Source: Nitrospirota bacterium (GTDB taxonomy: Bacteria; Nitrospirota; Thermodesulfovibrionia; Thermodesulfovibrionales; SM23-35). Taken from it: DNA of 7,546 bases. Position 1 is the first letter of the stretch. Every line of letters begins with the position of its first letter. Shown here one piece after another: positions 1 to 6,103 of the stretch. The DNA is taken from assembly GCA_018262395.1 (NCBI GenBank), contig JAGSYM010000045.1:1-7546 (forward strand). Reading direction: 5' to 3'. A program made the position numbers and the translations under genes. The notes under the pieces are model-generated. The model saw only the letters and a list, made by a program, of their open reading frames with translations. It ran no database searches and was not told the DNA's origin.

Positions 1-1
1 T

Positions 2-829
2 ATAAAAACAGTTAACGTTACGAACGTTTATGTGAATTCCCGGGTGACGAATGCTGTTACTGTTGTCCATCGTGACACATTTCTTACAGGGAAGCAGATG
101 AAAGTTGACGGAAGACCTGCGAACCCTTTTGTTCCGGGCGCGAGGGTTTCACCGGGGAGACCTGATATCAGACCGGTGAAAGCGACTGCTCTTCCCCTGC
201 CTGAAAAAGTTGTTCCGGCGAGAGCGCTGCCTTCCCAGAACGTGGTTGAGAAAGTGAAGGCTACTGAGATCCAAAAAAGAACACTTGCGGTAAAGAACGA
301 TGTGTCCGTATTTAAACCGGGAAAGCACGTTACCCCGTTACCCGTCAACAGGTTAGAAAAGCCTAAGCCTGTCATGAAGAGTGAGAAGCACCAACGGGTC
401 GAACCGTCTGTTACGAAGAAAGAAGTTCCGGAACGACCACAGGCTGCGCCTCAAGAACCTGTCAGGAAGCCTATAGAACAGCCGAAAGGGAAAGTAATGC
501 CGACTGAGCAAAAACAGATAAAGGCGAGACCAGTCACTACGCCTCGGGAGAGTACAGGCAGGGAACAGATCCAGAAAAAGGAAACCGGCAAGCCGGCAGT
601 TCAATCAGAAAGAAAAGAACGGCCGGTGATTGTACCGAAAGAGCGCACTGTTACCCAGCCGGTTCAGCAGCGGGGTTCAGAGAAAATCCAGAAGCAAAAA
701 GAGATAAAAAACGTGCCGTCAGGTACTCCGAGAGGGGAGATGAAAAATCTTCCGGAAAAATCAGCTGCGGCGAACAAGCAGAACAAGAAACAGAAAGAGC
801 TGCAGGAAAAGACATTTTCGAAACCTTGA
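2..829 (+). CDS. C-terminal part of a probable FecR/DUF6600-like envelope protein with a Lys/Pro-rich tail (5' end outside window)
   Basis: The reading frame is open to the left edge. The residues before the GTG at 32 (…VNVTNVYVNSRV) read as normal protein, so that GTG is an internal codon and the real start lies upstream of the window. The first ~40 visible residues contain TNVYVN, VTNAVTVVHRD and TFLTG. I associate these with the end of the folded part of secreted FecR/DUF6600-type proteins; this is recall, not a search result. From about residue 45 to the TGA at 827-829 the chain is dominated by Lys, Pro, Glu, Gln, Arg and Val, has no Cys or Trp and almost no aromatics, and repeats short motifs such as KP, RPV, EQ and QKE. 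A disordered, strongly basic tail is the likely reading. No enzyme motif is visible. It could bind cell-wall or surface polyanions, but that is speculative. That it is a real gene is fairly sure; the family is uncertain. Confidence 0.75.
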   Translation: MKTVNVTNVYVNSRVTNAVTVVHRDTFLTGKQMKVDGRPANPFVPGARVSPGRPDIRPVKATALPLPEKVVPARALPSQNVVEKVKATEIQKRTLAVKNDVSVFKPGKHVTPLPVNRLEKPKPVMKSEKHQRVEPSVTKKEVPERPQAAPQEPVRKPIEQPKGKVMPTEQKQIKARPVTTPRESTGREQIQKKETGKPAVQSERKERPVIVPKERTVTQPVQQRGSEKIQKQKEIKNVPSGTPRGEMKNLPEKSAAANKQNKKQKELQEKTFSKP

Positions 830-845
830 TAGTCCCTCTTGCTTA

Positions 846-885
846 ATCCCCTCCTCTGCGGGTCTTAGCCATCAGGGGAGGGGAT
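846..885 (+). terminator. Hairpin downstream of the first gene, probable intrinsic terminator
   Basis: Arms 846-858 (ATCCCCTCCTCTG) and 873-885 (CAGGGGAGGGGAT) pair over 13 positions, with one G·U wobble, around a 14-nt loop. The hairpin begins 16 nt after the TGA. The following bases contain T-rich runs (CTTTT at 896-900, then a run ending near 911), but not immediately after the stem, so the U-tract is imperfect. It also separates the plus-strand gene from the minus-strand block ending at 969, so it may act in both directions. Confidence 0.6.
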
Positions 886-968
886 GGTACTTTGCCTTTT
901 ATACCCTTTTTACTTATAAGAACCTGAATCGTTACCTATGCGTGAACCTTGAGCCCCATGTCCGAATA

Positions 969-1226
969 TCAGGAAAGAATATCCTCTGCATTATCGATCA
1001 GATAGTCTTCGATCTTCATTTCTACATCTTTCACATCTATTCCTTTTTGATCGGTAATCCATCCAAAACTTTCAATTTCATAGGTATATTTTTTATACTT
1101 GCTGTCATATTCCTCTATCATTACCACTGATAATGTATGTATTCTCCCGGCCTCCTCAACTTGTATATTTAAAGAAATATCTCTTGTTCTGTGCATTTCT
1201 TCCTTGCTGAGTATATCTACTTTCAT
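969..1226 (-). CDS. Small acidic protein of unknown function, 85 aa
   Basis: I do not recognise this protein. It begins MKVDILSKEE and has no signal peptide or membrane segment, so it is probably cytoplasmic. It is rich in Glu, Asp, Ile and Lys, and the pattern suggests a small alpha/beta fold: strand-like stretches around residues 17-23, 29-37 and 46-53, then an acidic helix (VKDVEMKIEDYLIDN) at the end. The start is well supported: on the minus strand GGAGGTG (1233-1239) lies 6 nt before the ATG at 1226. Long plus-strand frames across the same bases have no such site. It is the last gene of the minus block, 171 nt after the histidine kinase stop. Whether it is co-transcribed with the kinase is unknown. 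No Cys, His pair or other catalytic signature stands out. Confidence 0.7.
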   Translation of the reverse strand: MKVDILSKEEMHRTRDISLNIQVEEAGRIHTLSVVMIEEYDSKYKKYTYEIESFGWITDQKGIDVKDVEMKIEDYLIDNAEDILS

Positions 1227-1232
1227 TCCTCA

Positions 1233-1239
1233 CACCTCC
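1233..1239 (-). promoter_or_regulatory. Strong ribosome binding site for the 85-aa gene
   Basis: The minus strand reads GGAGGTG, 6 nt before the ATG at 1224-1226. This site decides both strand and start for the 85-aa protein against two overlapping plus-strand frames. Confidence 0.75.
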
Positions 1240-1397
1240 AAGCAATGGTTTGACTTCCTTTGTCTGCAAAAAAGAAATATGCGCATGAACAAAGTTTATC
1301 ACAAATGCGGATTCCCAGATACAAGGATGATGAGCGCTGAACTTTTCAGAAGCATTAATGAAGCAGGTATTTTGCTGTATATGAACACGGCTCTGAT

Positions 1398-2420
1398 TTA
1401 ATTAACTGATAGAACTCGCTCACTTTTCCTTTCTTGACTTGGCAGCGAAAAATAGAATATCGCACCCTCATTCAATCTCCCTTCTGCCCATACTCTGCCA
1501 CCATGTCGATTGATGATACGCCGGACGATCGAAAGCCCAATACCTGTGCCTTCAAATTTGTTATGTTCATGTAATCGTTCAAAAAGAGTGAATAATTTAT
1601 CACCATCATGAGGATTGAATCCGACACCGCTATCCTTCACCCACAATATATCTTCTCCATCATTTTGTGTGCAACCAACTTCAATTTGTGCAGAGCTGTT
1701 TTGCCTGGTAAATTTGATCGCATTGGTCATGAGATTCATTATGACTTGTTTCATCAACATTTTATCACCGTAACAGAGGGGTAGTTGATGAATATCAAAT
1801 TGAAGGTTCCTTCCCTCTGTCAGAGGCTTCAGTTCATCCAAAATGGTCGCAATGAGTTCATTCATATCGATTTCTGTTTTCCTTAACTGCTGGCGCCCGG
1901 ACCGCGAAAATGCAAGGAGGTCCTTTATAAAAATATCCATTTTCTGTGTGTTTGCCTTTATGATAGTGAGCATTTCTTTTGCGCCGGTATCTAATTGTGT
2001 GCTGTATACCTTCATAAGCCTGTTTGTAAAACCCCCGATAATCATGAGCGGTACCTGGAGGTCGTGAGATACGGTATTGTTAAAGGCATCCAGGTCTTTA
2101 TTCGCCTCCATGAGTTTAACAATAGTAATTTCTAATTCTTTGTTGAGATTTTGGCTTGCCTCCTCTGCTTTTCTTCGTTCTTCAATTTCATATCTGAGTT
2201 CACTCCACCTGCGGTATGAAAAAAAACTAAAGCTGATCATCAAGAGAATCAGCAACGCCACATATTCATCTATGGTCTCGGCGTCGTATTTTCTCGACCA
2301 TTCCACAAGCCATTCAAAAAAATCAAAGAAATATCCAAGAGAAAATACAAAGAGTGATATTCCAATAACAGCACAAAGATCTTTGAATGCTTGTGTATAT
2401 CTATTATTTCTCTTTGTCAC
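1398..2420 (-). CDS. Membrane-bound sensor histidine kinase, 340 aa, no adjacent response regulator
   Basis: It autophosphorylates on His and passes the phosphate to a response regulator not found beside it. Two hydrophobic segments (about residues 14-36 and 53-68) anchor it with only a short loop between them, so a large periplasmic sensor is absent. A coiled-coil linker (about 70-115) follows, then the HisKA box SHDLQVPL with the phospho-acceptor H119. The ATPase domain has an N box with N233 (NLMTNAIKF), a G1 box DSGVGF (263-268), an F box LFTLFERL (276-283) and a G2 box GTGIGLSIV (291-299), then RHGGRVWAEG. All key residues are present. The catalytic half resembles the phytochrome-type/orphan kinase group. 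The start is GTG (2418-2420), 2 nt after the tatA TAA, with AAGGAG (2432-2437) inside tatA 11 nt upstream. This suggests translational coupling. The input signal is unknown and may come through the membrane helices or a partner such as TatA. Confidence 0.95.
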   Translation of the reverse strand: MTKRNNRYTQAFKDLCAVIGISLFVFSLGYFFDFFEWLVEWSRKYDAETIDEYVALLILLMISFSFFSYRRWSELRYEIEERRKAEEASQNLNKELEITIVKLMEANKDLDAFNNTVSHDLQVPLMIIGGFTNRLMKVYSTQLDTGAKEMLTIIKANTQKMDIFIKDLLAFSRSGRQQLRKTEIDMNELIATILDELKPLTEGRNLQFDIHQLPLCYGDKMLMKQVIMNLMTNAIKFTRQNSSAQIEVGCTQNDGEDILWVKDSGVGFNPHDGDKLFTLFERLHEHNKFEGTGIGLSIVRRIINRHGGRVWAEGRLNEGAIFYFSLPSQERKSERVLSVN

Positions 2421-2422
2421 AT

Positions 2423-2614
2423 TTATTCATTCTCCTTTGCAGAAACTTTCATTTGGGGATCTTCCTCCTGTGCTTCGGCTTCTGAGACACTTTTTTTGAA
2501 ATTCCTGATAGCCTGTCCTATCCCGCTGCCAATTTGTGGCAGTTTTGTAGCACCAAAAAGAATAACTACAATTAGCAAAACAAGCATGAGTTCTTGAGTT
2601 CCTAACCCAAACAT
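2423..2614 (-). CDS. tatA: Sec-independent protein translocase subunit TatA/TatE family, 63 aa
   Basis: TatA oligomers form the membrane-crossing part of the twin-arginine pathway, which exports folded proteins with RR signal peptides. The sequence has the family layout. A short N-terminus MFGLGTQE carries a polar E8, then come a membrane helix (about 8-21, [13 protein letters not shown]), the FG hinge and the amphipathic helix [18 protein letters not shown] (about 24-41). An acidic, unstructured tail ([11 protein letters not shown]) ends it. The length is at the short end of normal for TatA. The start is supported by AGGAGG (2620-2625) 5 nt before the ATG. No tatB or tatC lies in the window, so the rest of the system must be elsewhere. 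The gene is directly followed by a histidine kinase in the same transcript. TatE, or the TatA-like protein of a minimal TatAC system, cannot be separated from TatA by sequence alone. Confidence 0.95.
   Translation of the reverse strand: MFGLGTQELMLVLLIVVILFGATKLPQIGSGIGQAIRNFKKSVSEAEAQEEDPQMKVSAKENE
2432..2437 (-). promoter_or_regulatory. Ribosome binding site within the end of tatA, serving the kinase GTG start
   Basis: The minus strand reads AAGGAG inside the last codons of tatA, 11 nt before the GTG at 2418-2420. The nearby ATG (2428-2430) is out of the kinase frame, so GTG is the best start. The spacing is longer than ideal, which fits a re-initiation or coupling mechanism. Confidence 0.55.
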
Positions 2615-2619
2615 TTTTT

Positions 2620-2625
2620 CCTCCT
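2620..2625 (-). promoter_or_regulatory. Ribosome binding site of tatA
   Basis: The minus strand carries a full AGGAGG 5 nt before the tatA ATG (2612-2614). It fixes the start and suggests strong translation, as expected for an abundant Tat subunit. Confidence 0.75.
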
Positions 2626-2706
2626 AATGTTTATACTGTTTTTTTGTAGAGACAGGGAATCAAAGGGATTCACTTTTTAAAAAGGGGGAGCTCTTGTGAT
2701 CATAAC

Positions 2707-3012
2707 TTACATAACTTCAAAAATAATAACCAGGGAAACCAGAGTCAAAAGACATAGCCCGGCTAAAAAAATAAAGTCTGCAATTTTTTCGTAAAACTCA
2801 GAATTTCTTTTCGCCCTCATAGAGATATATGAAATTACGCTGGAGATAAGAAACAGGATTATCAGTGAACCCATAATTTCATCAATTATCGACTCATTAT
2901 CTATCTTCGACAGTTTTATAAATGTGAGTATTACAAAGCATAGACCTAACAGGTTTGATGATGTTGGCAATATATGCCTTGAGATATTTTTTTTATTATC
3001 ATTTTCCGCCAT
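2707..3012 (-). CDS. Small integral membrane protein with three predicted helices, unknown function, 101 aa
   Basis: A short polar N-terminus (MAENDNKKNISRH) leads into ILPTSSNLLGLCFVILTFIKL, which forms the first hydrophobic segment (about 20-34). The second is about 43-65 and ends in the basic turn SMRAKRNSEF. The third is about 77-99. The basic turn after helix two would favour placing it on the cytoplasmic side. The LPTSSNLLG stretch before helix one looks like a conserved signature, and I have the impression of a widespread unnamed bacterial family, but I cannot name it. The start is supported by AAGGGGA (3019-3025) 6 nt before the ATG. The gene is first of the minus block, divergent from the DUF202 membrane protein and 92 nt upstream of tatA. 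A transport or stress-related role would be a guess. Confidence 0.8.
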   Translation of the reverse strand: MAENDNKKNISRHILPTSSNLLGLCFVILTFIKLSKIDNESIIDEIMGSLIILFLISSVISYISMRAKRNSEFYEKIADFIFLAGLCLLTLVSLVIIFEVM

Positions 3013-3167
3013 GTCAAATCCCCTTTATAGAAATATATGGTAATAACGATACAGAGTAATTATGAATAGGCAGTGAAGGAAAGATGAAGAAATGATGAAG
3101 TATATTAAAGAAGAAGCACAAATCTTTTCTCCATTGTGCAGATGAATAAAAATAGTCGATTTGTTGA

Positions 3168-3197
3168 TTGACAAGAGTGAGACTGCTAAACTATATA
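3168..3197 (+). promoter_or_regulatory. Candidate sigma-70-type promoter for the DUF202 gene
   Basis: A perfect TTGACA (3168-3173) is followed after 18 nt by TATATA (3192-3197). The overlapping TATAAG (3194-3199) is a better -10 match but with 20-nt spacing. The expected transcript start is around 3203-3206, almost on the ATG at 3203. The promoter lies inside the longest open frame, which argues against the TTG codons at 3161/3164 as starts. Confidence 0.45.
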
Positions 3198-3202
3198 AGT
3201 AT

Positions 3203-3664
3203 ATGGGCTTCTTTTCATCAATAATCGGGTATTTGGCAAAGTGTTCACCGGAGATCTCGGAAGACAAAAGGTTAGCACGGGTACGAAATCGCCGTGTACA
3301 CATGGCGAATGAGAGGACATTTTTATCATGGATTAGGACGAGCATCGGTATCATGGCATTCGGGTTTGTTGTTGAGAAGTTTGGTCTTTTCATGAAACAG
3401 TTTTCCTATTTCATCAGTAAAGATCCTGGTCAGAAGGTTACATTCGGTTACTCCCCCAGCCCGGGTTACTCGTCAGTTTTGGGAATAATTCTTATCGGAC
3501 TCGGCGCTCTCATGGGAGTTCTTGCCTTTATACGGTACAGAAAGGTCGAATGTCAGATTGATGCAGACACATATCAGCCGTCGTTAATACTTGATATCCT
3601 GCTTGCCTTATCTGTCTTTGCCATCGGCATCTTCCTGATCATATACCTCGTTCACAGTATTTAG
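3203..3664 (+). CDS. DUF202 / YidH-like inner-membrane protein, about 153 aa
   Basis: The core is NRRVHMANERTFLSWIRTSIG followed by a hydrophobic stretch ending FVVEKFGLF. This is the hallmark of DUF202 (YidH) proteins, small inner-membrane proteins of unknown biochemical role. Three membrane segments are visible, at roughly residues 40-63, 89-112 and 126-153 from the ATG at 3203. The loop between the first and second contains FGYSPSPGYSS. The frame is open back to TTG codons at 3161 and 3164, but no ribosome site precedes them and a consensus-like promoter overlaps that stretch, so I choose ATG 3203. ATG 3302 is also possible but would remove the conserved NRRVH lead-in. No Shine-Dalgarno precedes 3203, so the mRNA may be nearly leaderless. 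The response regulator follows 70 nt later with no visible terminator, so co-transcription is possible. Confidence 0.85.
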   Translation: MGFFSSIIGYLAKCSPEISEDKRLARVRNRRVHMANERTFLSWIRTSIGIMAFGFVVEKFGLFMKQFSYFISKDPGQKVTFGYSPSPGYSSVLGIILIGLGALMGVLAFIRYRKVECQIDADTYQPSLILDILLALSVFAIGIFLIIYLVHSI

Positions 3665-3734
3665 CGTGTCACCACAAAAATACATTCAATGGCAGGCGCA
3701 TAACCTGTGTTCCGCGGATATGGTATAGTTAGGT

Positions 3735-4451
3735 ATGATGAGGCCGATTCTTGTTGTTGAAGATGATAAGAAGATATCCAAGGTGGTAAAGGTTTATCTC
3801 GAGGGTGAGGGATATCGGGTCATTACTGCTGACAGTGGCAGAGGAGCCATTGATGCAGCGCTGAAGGAGATACCCTCTCTGGTAATACTCGACCTCATGC
3901 TCCCTGACATATCAGGAGAGGAGGTCTGTCAGGAACTGAAGGAAACGGGCGATTTCCCGATCATTATGGTCACGGCAAAGTCCTCCGAGAATGAGCGGGT
4001 TGCAGGGTTTGCGCTTGGCGCGGATGACTATGTCGTAAAACCTTTCAGCCCGAGAGAGCTTGTCGCACGGGTCAAAGCCGTCCTGAAAAGGACTCCCAAA
4101 CATGAACTTCATTCTCCTGAACAGATGAGTTTCAACAAGGGAATGTTAACCATTGATGCACGGAGTTATGAAGTGAAGAAAAAGGGGTTGTCCTTAACAC
4201 TGACCCCAACCGAGTTCAAGATACTCTCGGTACTCTCTCATTCACCGGGAAGAGTTTTCACGCGAGGGGAGCTTGTAGAAAGTGCCCTTGGATATCAATT
4301 CGAGGGATATGAACGGAGCATTGATGCGCATATCAAAAATATCCGTCAAAAGATAGAAGACGACCCGAGAAGCCCGCTGTTCATTCACACTGTTTACGGA
4401 GTAGGATATAAATTTGCCGGAATGCGGGATGATAAAAAGTCTCTGGGTTAA
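3735..4451 (+). CDS. OmpR/PhoB-family two-component response regulator, 238 aa
   Basis: This cytoplasmic transcription factor is activated by phosphorylation. The receiver domain (about 3-118) has the acidic pocket E9/D10, the phospho-acceptor D53 in LVILDLMLPD, the switch T80 (MVTAKS) and K102 in the VKPF motif. The winged-helix DNA-binding domain (about 130-230) shows LTLTPTEFKILSVL, PGRVFTRGEL, the recognition-helix region RSIDAHIKNIRQKIEDDP and the wing HTVYGVGYKF. Length and layout are normal for the family. Two adjacent ATG codons (3735 and 3738) can start it. The only ribosome-site-like bases are a weak TTAGG just upstream, which spaces better from the second. The following kinase overlaps its end by 23 nt and is surely its partner. 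The best guess is a CpxR/BaeR-type envelope-stress regulator, based on the kinase and on the Spy-like gene downstream. Confidence 0.96.
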   Translation: MMRPILVVEDDKKISKVVKVYLEGEGYRVITADSGRGAIDAALKEIPSLVILDLMLPDISGEEVCQELKETGDFPIIMVTAKSSENERVAGFALGADDYVVKPFSPRELVARVKAVLKRTPKHELHSPEQMSFNKGMLTIDARSYEVKKKGLSLTLTPTEFKILSVLSHSPGRVFTRGELVESALGYQFEGYERSIDAHIKNIRQKIEDDPRSPLFIHTVYGVGYKFAGMRDDKKSLG

Positions 4452-5814
4452 GTTCCTCTTTCTTCTTCTTTCAATTTCGGTCATTTCTCTGTCAGCAGCC
4501 TTAACCTTACGCGAACTCATCATAAAGGATTTTGCGGAGTATCTTGAAGGCGAGACTGAAGACAGAATTTACCGGGTCATGGCGGCAGTCGAGGGATCAT
4601 ATGAACAGCATGCCGGATGGGATGAAGAATCACTGAAGGAGAATGCTGTCTGGGCGCTCTTGCTCGGGTACGAGGTCAAAATACTTGATGCAGAGAACAG
4701 TGAACTGCTCAGTACGAAGAATGCGATTGAGTCTCTCCCCCCTCTTATGCAAAGAAGGATTTCAGCCATTGCAGGTTTTGCACCCGGAGACAATCCGCTC
4801 GTTTCCGATACTCCTTTCACGAACTACCCGTTATTTTTGGGAGGTGAGGGAATCGGATTTATTGAGATTCGCCCTGTGCTGACCCGGGAAGGTCAGGGCA
4901 AGGAGACCATATTCCTGATGAGGTCAGACCGGTTTCTCATACTCGTCATTTTTGTCCTGGGAGGGCTGTCTGTTCTTCTCAGTTTGGTCTTTTCAAAAAG
5001 AATGACTGATCCCATAAAGAAGCTGACGATTGCCGCAACAGATATAAGCGAGGGGAACATCAAAAGTAGGGTCTCGGTAAAGGGGAATGATGAAATCAGC
5101 GATCTATCGCGAACATTTAATATGATGGCAACCAACCTGGAGGTACAGGAAAGCCTGCGGAGGAAATTAACATCCAATATCGCCCATGAACTCAGAACTC
5201 CCCTGAGTGCTATGCAGGGAGAGATTGAGGGAATGCTGGACGGACTCATGAGGATTGACAGGGAACGGCTTATATCCCTTCATGAAGAAACAAACCGGCT
5301 TAAGCACATCATTGAAGGAATCGAAGAGCTCTCGCGGGCTCAGGCAAGTGTCCTTGAACTTCATAAAAAAACGGTTGTTCTCAAACCATTCCTCACCAAT
5401 ATCAAGGAGAGATTTGACAGACTGTTTTCCGACAAAGGTATTCAACTGGAGTTCGAATGCGATGATGCGGCGACAATCGATGCGGATCCCGATAAATTAA
5501 GCCAGATCGTGATCAATCTTCTGAGCAATGCCCTCAAGGCGACAGCAGAGGGCGGCACGGTGCGCATGAAAGCCGGCTTGACGGAAAATGATAGTTATAT
5601 TGAGATTACTGACACAGGTACCGGTATCAAAAAAGAGGATCTGCCTTTTGTATTTGAACGGTTTTACCGGGCTTCCGAAGGGGGGCTTGGTCTCGGGCTT
5701 ACCATAGCAAAGGAACTTGCCGATGCCCATGGAGGGCGCATCGAGGTCCGGAGTGAATACGGAAAAGGTTCAACCTTTATTTTGTCCATCCCGAAGTTCA
5801 CAACATCTTCATAA
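4429..5814 (+). CDS. Membrane sensor histidine kinase with HAMP domain, partner of the preceding regulator, 461 aa
   Basis: Starting at ATG 4429 (MIKSLWVKFLFLLL), it has a first membrane helix (about 6-25), a periplasmic sensor region (about 26-165), a second helix (about 169-188), a HAMP linker starting at KRMTDPIKKL (about 190-242), HisKA with NIAHELRTPL (phospho-acceptor H253) and an ATPase domain. The latter shows NLLSNALKA with N367, DTGTGI (395-400), PFVFERFYR and GLGLGLTIA, ending GKGSTFILSIP. The F-to-G2 lid is short (ASEGG), as in many BaeS/CpxA-like kinases. The sensor region has no Cys or His cluster; it contains GYEVKILD and GIGFIEIRPV, suggesting a PAS-like or dCache-like alpha/beta sensor. 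ATG 4429 follows CGGG and overlaps the regulator by 23 nt. An in-frame TTG at 4414 is less likely. The pair is translationally coupled. The signal is inferred, not shown, to be envelope or metal stress. Confidence 0.95.
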   Translation: MIKSLWVKFLFLLLSISVISLSAALTLRELIIKDFAEYLEGETEDRIYRVMAAVEGSYEQHAGWDEESLKENAVWALLLGYEVKILDAENSELLSTKNAIESLPPLMQRRISAIAGFAPGDNPLVSDTPFTNYPLFLGGEGIGFIEIRPVLTREGQGKETIFLMRSDRFLILVIFVLGGLSVLLSLVFSKRMTDPIKKLTIAATDISEGNIKSRVSVKGNDEISDLSRTFNMMATNLEVQESLRRKLTSNIAHELRTPLSAMQGEIEGMLDGLMRIDRERLISLHEETNRLKHIIEGIEELSRAQASVLELHKKTVVLKPFLTNIKERFDRLFSDKGIQLEFECDDAATIDADPDKLSQIVINLLSNALKATAEGGTVRMKAGLTENDSYIEITDTGTGIKKEDLPFVFERFYRASEGGLGLGLTIAKELADAHGGRIEVRSEYGKGSTFILSIPKFTTSS

Positions 5815-5900
5815 TTCCTTCGCCGTCTCTTCACATTCCTCTGATATTCTGTAAGTGTATATCAATAGTCTCATAATGATAACTGCATTAATGTATAAAA

Positions 5901-5967
5901 TCCCTCCTATCCCCTGGTCGCCTTCGGCGCCGCCAGAGGCGGGTAAACTTTTTTTACCAAAGGGAGG
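5901..5967. repeat. Intergenic palindromic block with three small hairpins
   Basis: The block holds CGCC-TTC-GGCG (5919-5929), CCGCC-AGA-GGCGG (5930-5942) and GGTAAA…TTTACC (5942-5958). It is bracketed by CCTCC (5903-5907) and GGAGG (5963-5967), which can pair over the whole block. This density of nested short palindromes in non-coding DNA is typical of dispersed extragenic repeats. The G+C-rich part contrasts with the A+T-rich sequence on its left. It could also act as a structured mRNA segment or attenuator after the kinase. Confidence 0.55.
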
Positions 5968-6022
5968 ATGGTTCGACAAGCTCACCATGACATCTGTCGT
6001 CCTGAGCCCTGCCGAAGGATGG
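5966..6022. repeat. Dispersed TTCGACAAGCTCA-type extragenic palindrome
   Basis: TTCGACAAGCTCA (5972-5984) and TGAGCCCTGCCGAA (6003-6016) are imperfect inverted arms, flanked by the direct repeat GGATGG (5966-5971 and 6017-6022). I recognise this type of sequence as a dispersed intergenic repeat in many environmental bacterial genomes, where it gives rise to spurious frames reading MVRQAHHD on one strand and MVSLSNHP on the other. Both are present here and are not real genes. Such elements are REP-like and may be moved by RAYT-type transposases; none is in the window. Confidence 0.7.
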
Positions 6023-6087
6023 TAAGCAGGTGTGAGGGGAGATTTTCTGATAAAGGTACATTCAATTATGAGACGCTTATCGATAGG

Positions 6088-6096
6088 AAAGGAGGT
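6088..6096 (+). promoter_or_regulatory. Near-perfect ribosome binding site for the Spy/CpxP-like gene
   Basis: AAAGGAGGT lies 7 nt before ATG 6104. It decides the start against the longer frame from GTG 6032, which would place the signal peptide 24 residues inside the protein. It predicts very strong translation. Confidence 0.85.
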
Positions 6097-6103
6097 GGAC
6101 AAG

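Larger units (their letters stand above)
5861..6084. repeat. MITE-like repeat unit with inverted ends filling the kinase / Spy-like gene interval
   Basis: GTCTCATAAT (5868-5877) and ATTATGAGAC (6065-6074) form a perfect 10-bp inverted repeat. The similarity extends outward: ATCAATA before the left copy corresponds to TATCGAT (6078-6084) after the right copy, with a 3-nt gap. Weaker similarity continues inward. The interior consists almost wholly of palindromic blocks (5901-5967 and 5966-6022). No transposase gene and no clear target duplication outside the ends are seen. The unit lies in the 289-nt gap between 5815 and 6103. A 10-bp match over this distance could arise by chance, so the outer boundaries are tentative. 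Confidence 0.35.

Noticed and set aside
28..375. Minus-strand 115-codon frame over the Lys/Pro-rich gene
   Set aside because: A shadow of biased codon use on the plus strand. The plus frame is open to the window edge and has family-like motifs.
1099..1401. Plus-strand 100-codon frame across the 85-aa gene and the following gap
   Set aside because: No ribosome site. Most of it is antisense to a gene with a strong one. Only the last part is kept as a weak remnant idea.
2630..2663. TTGATT … TATAAA as a tatA promoter
   Set aside because: Spacing between the hexamers is 20-22 nt, too long for a standard promoter.
2656..2684. GAATC…GATTC hairpin and the CTTTTTAAAAAG palindrome between tatA and the 101-aa gene as a terminator
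   Set aside because: The stem is only 5 bp, and on the minus strand, where the genes lie, no T-run follows it.
3025..3393. Minus-strand 122-codon frame over the DUF202 gene start
   Set aside because: It is antisense to the conserved DUF202 motif and has no recognisable features.
3701..3729. TATAGT just upstream of the response regulator as a separate promoter
   Set aside because: The -10 is good but no acceptable -35 lies at the right distance. Read-through from the DUF202 gene is equally possible.
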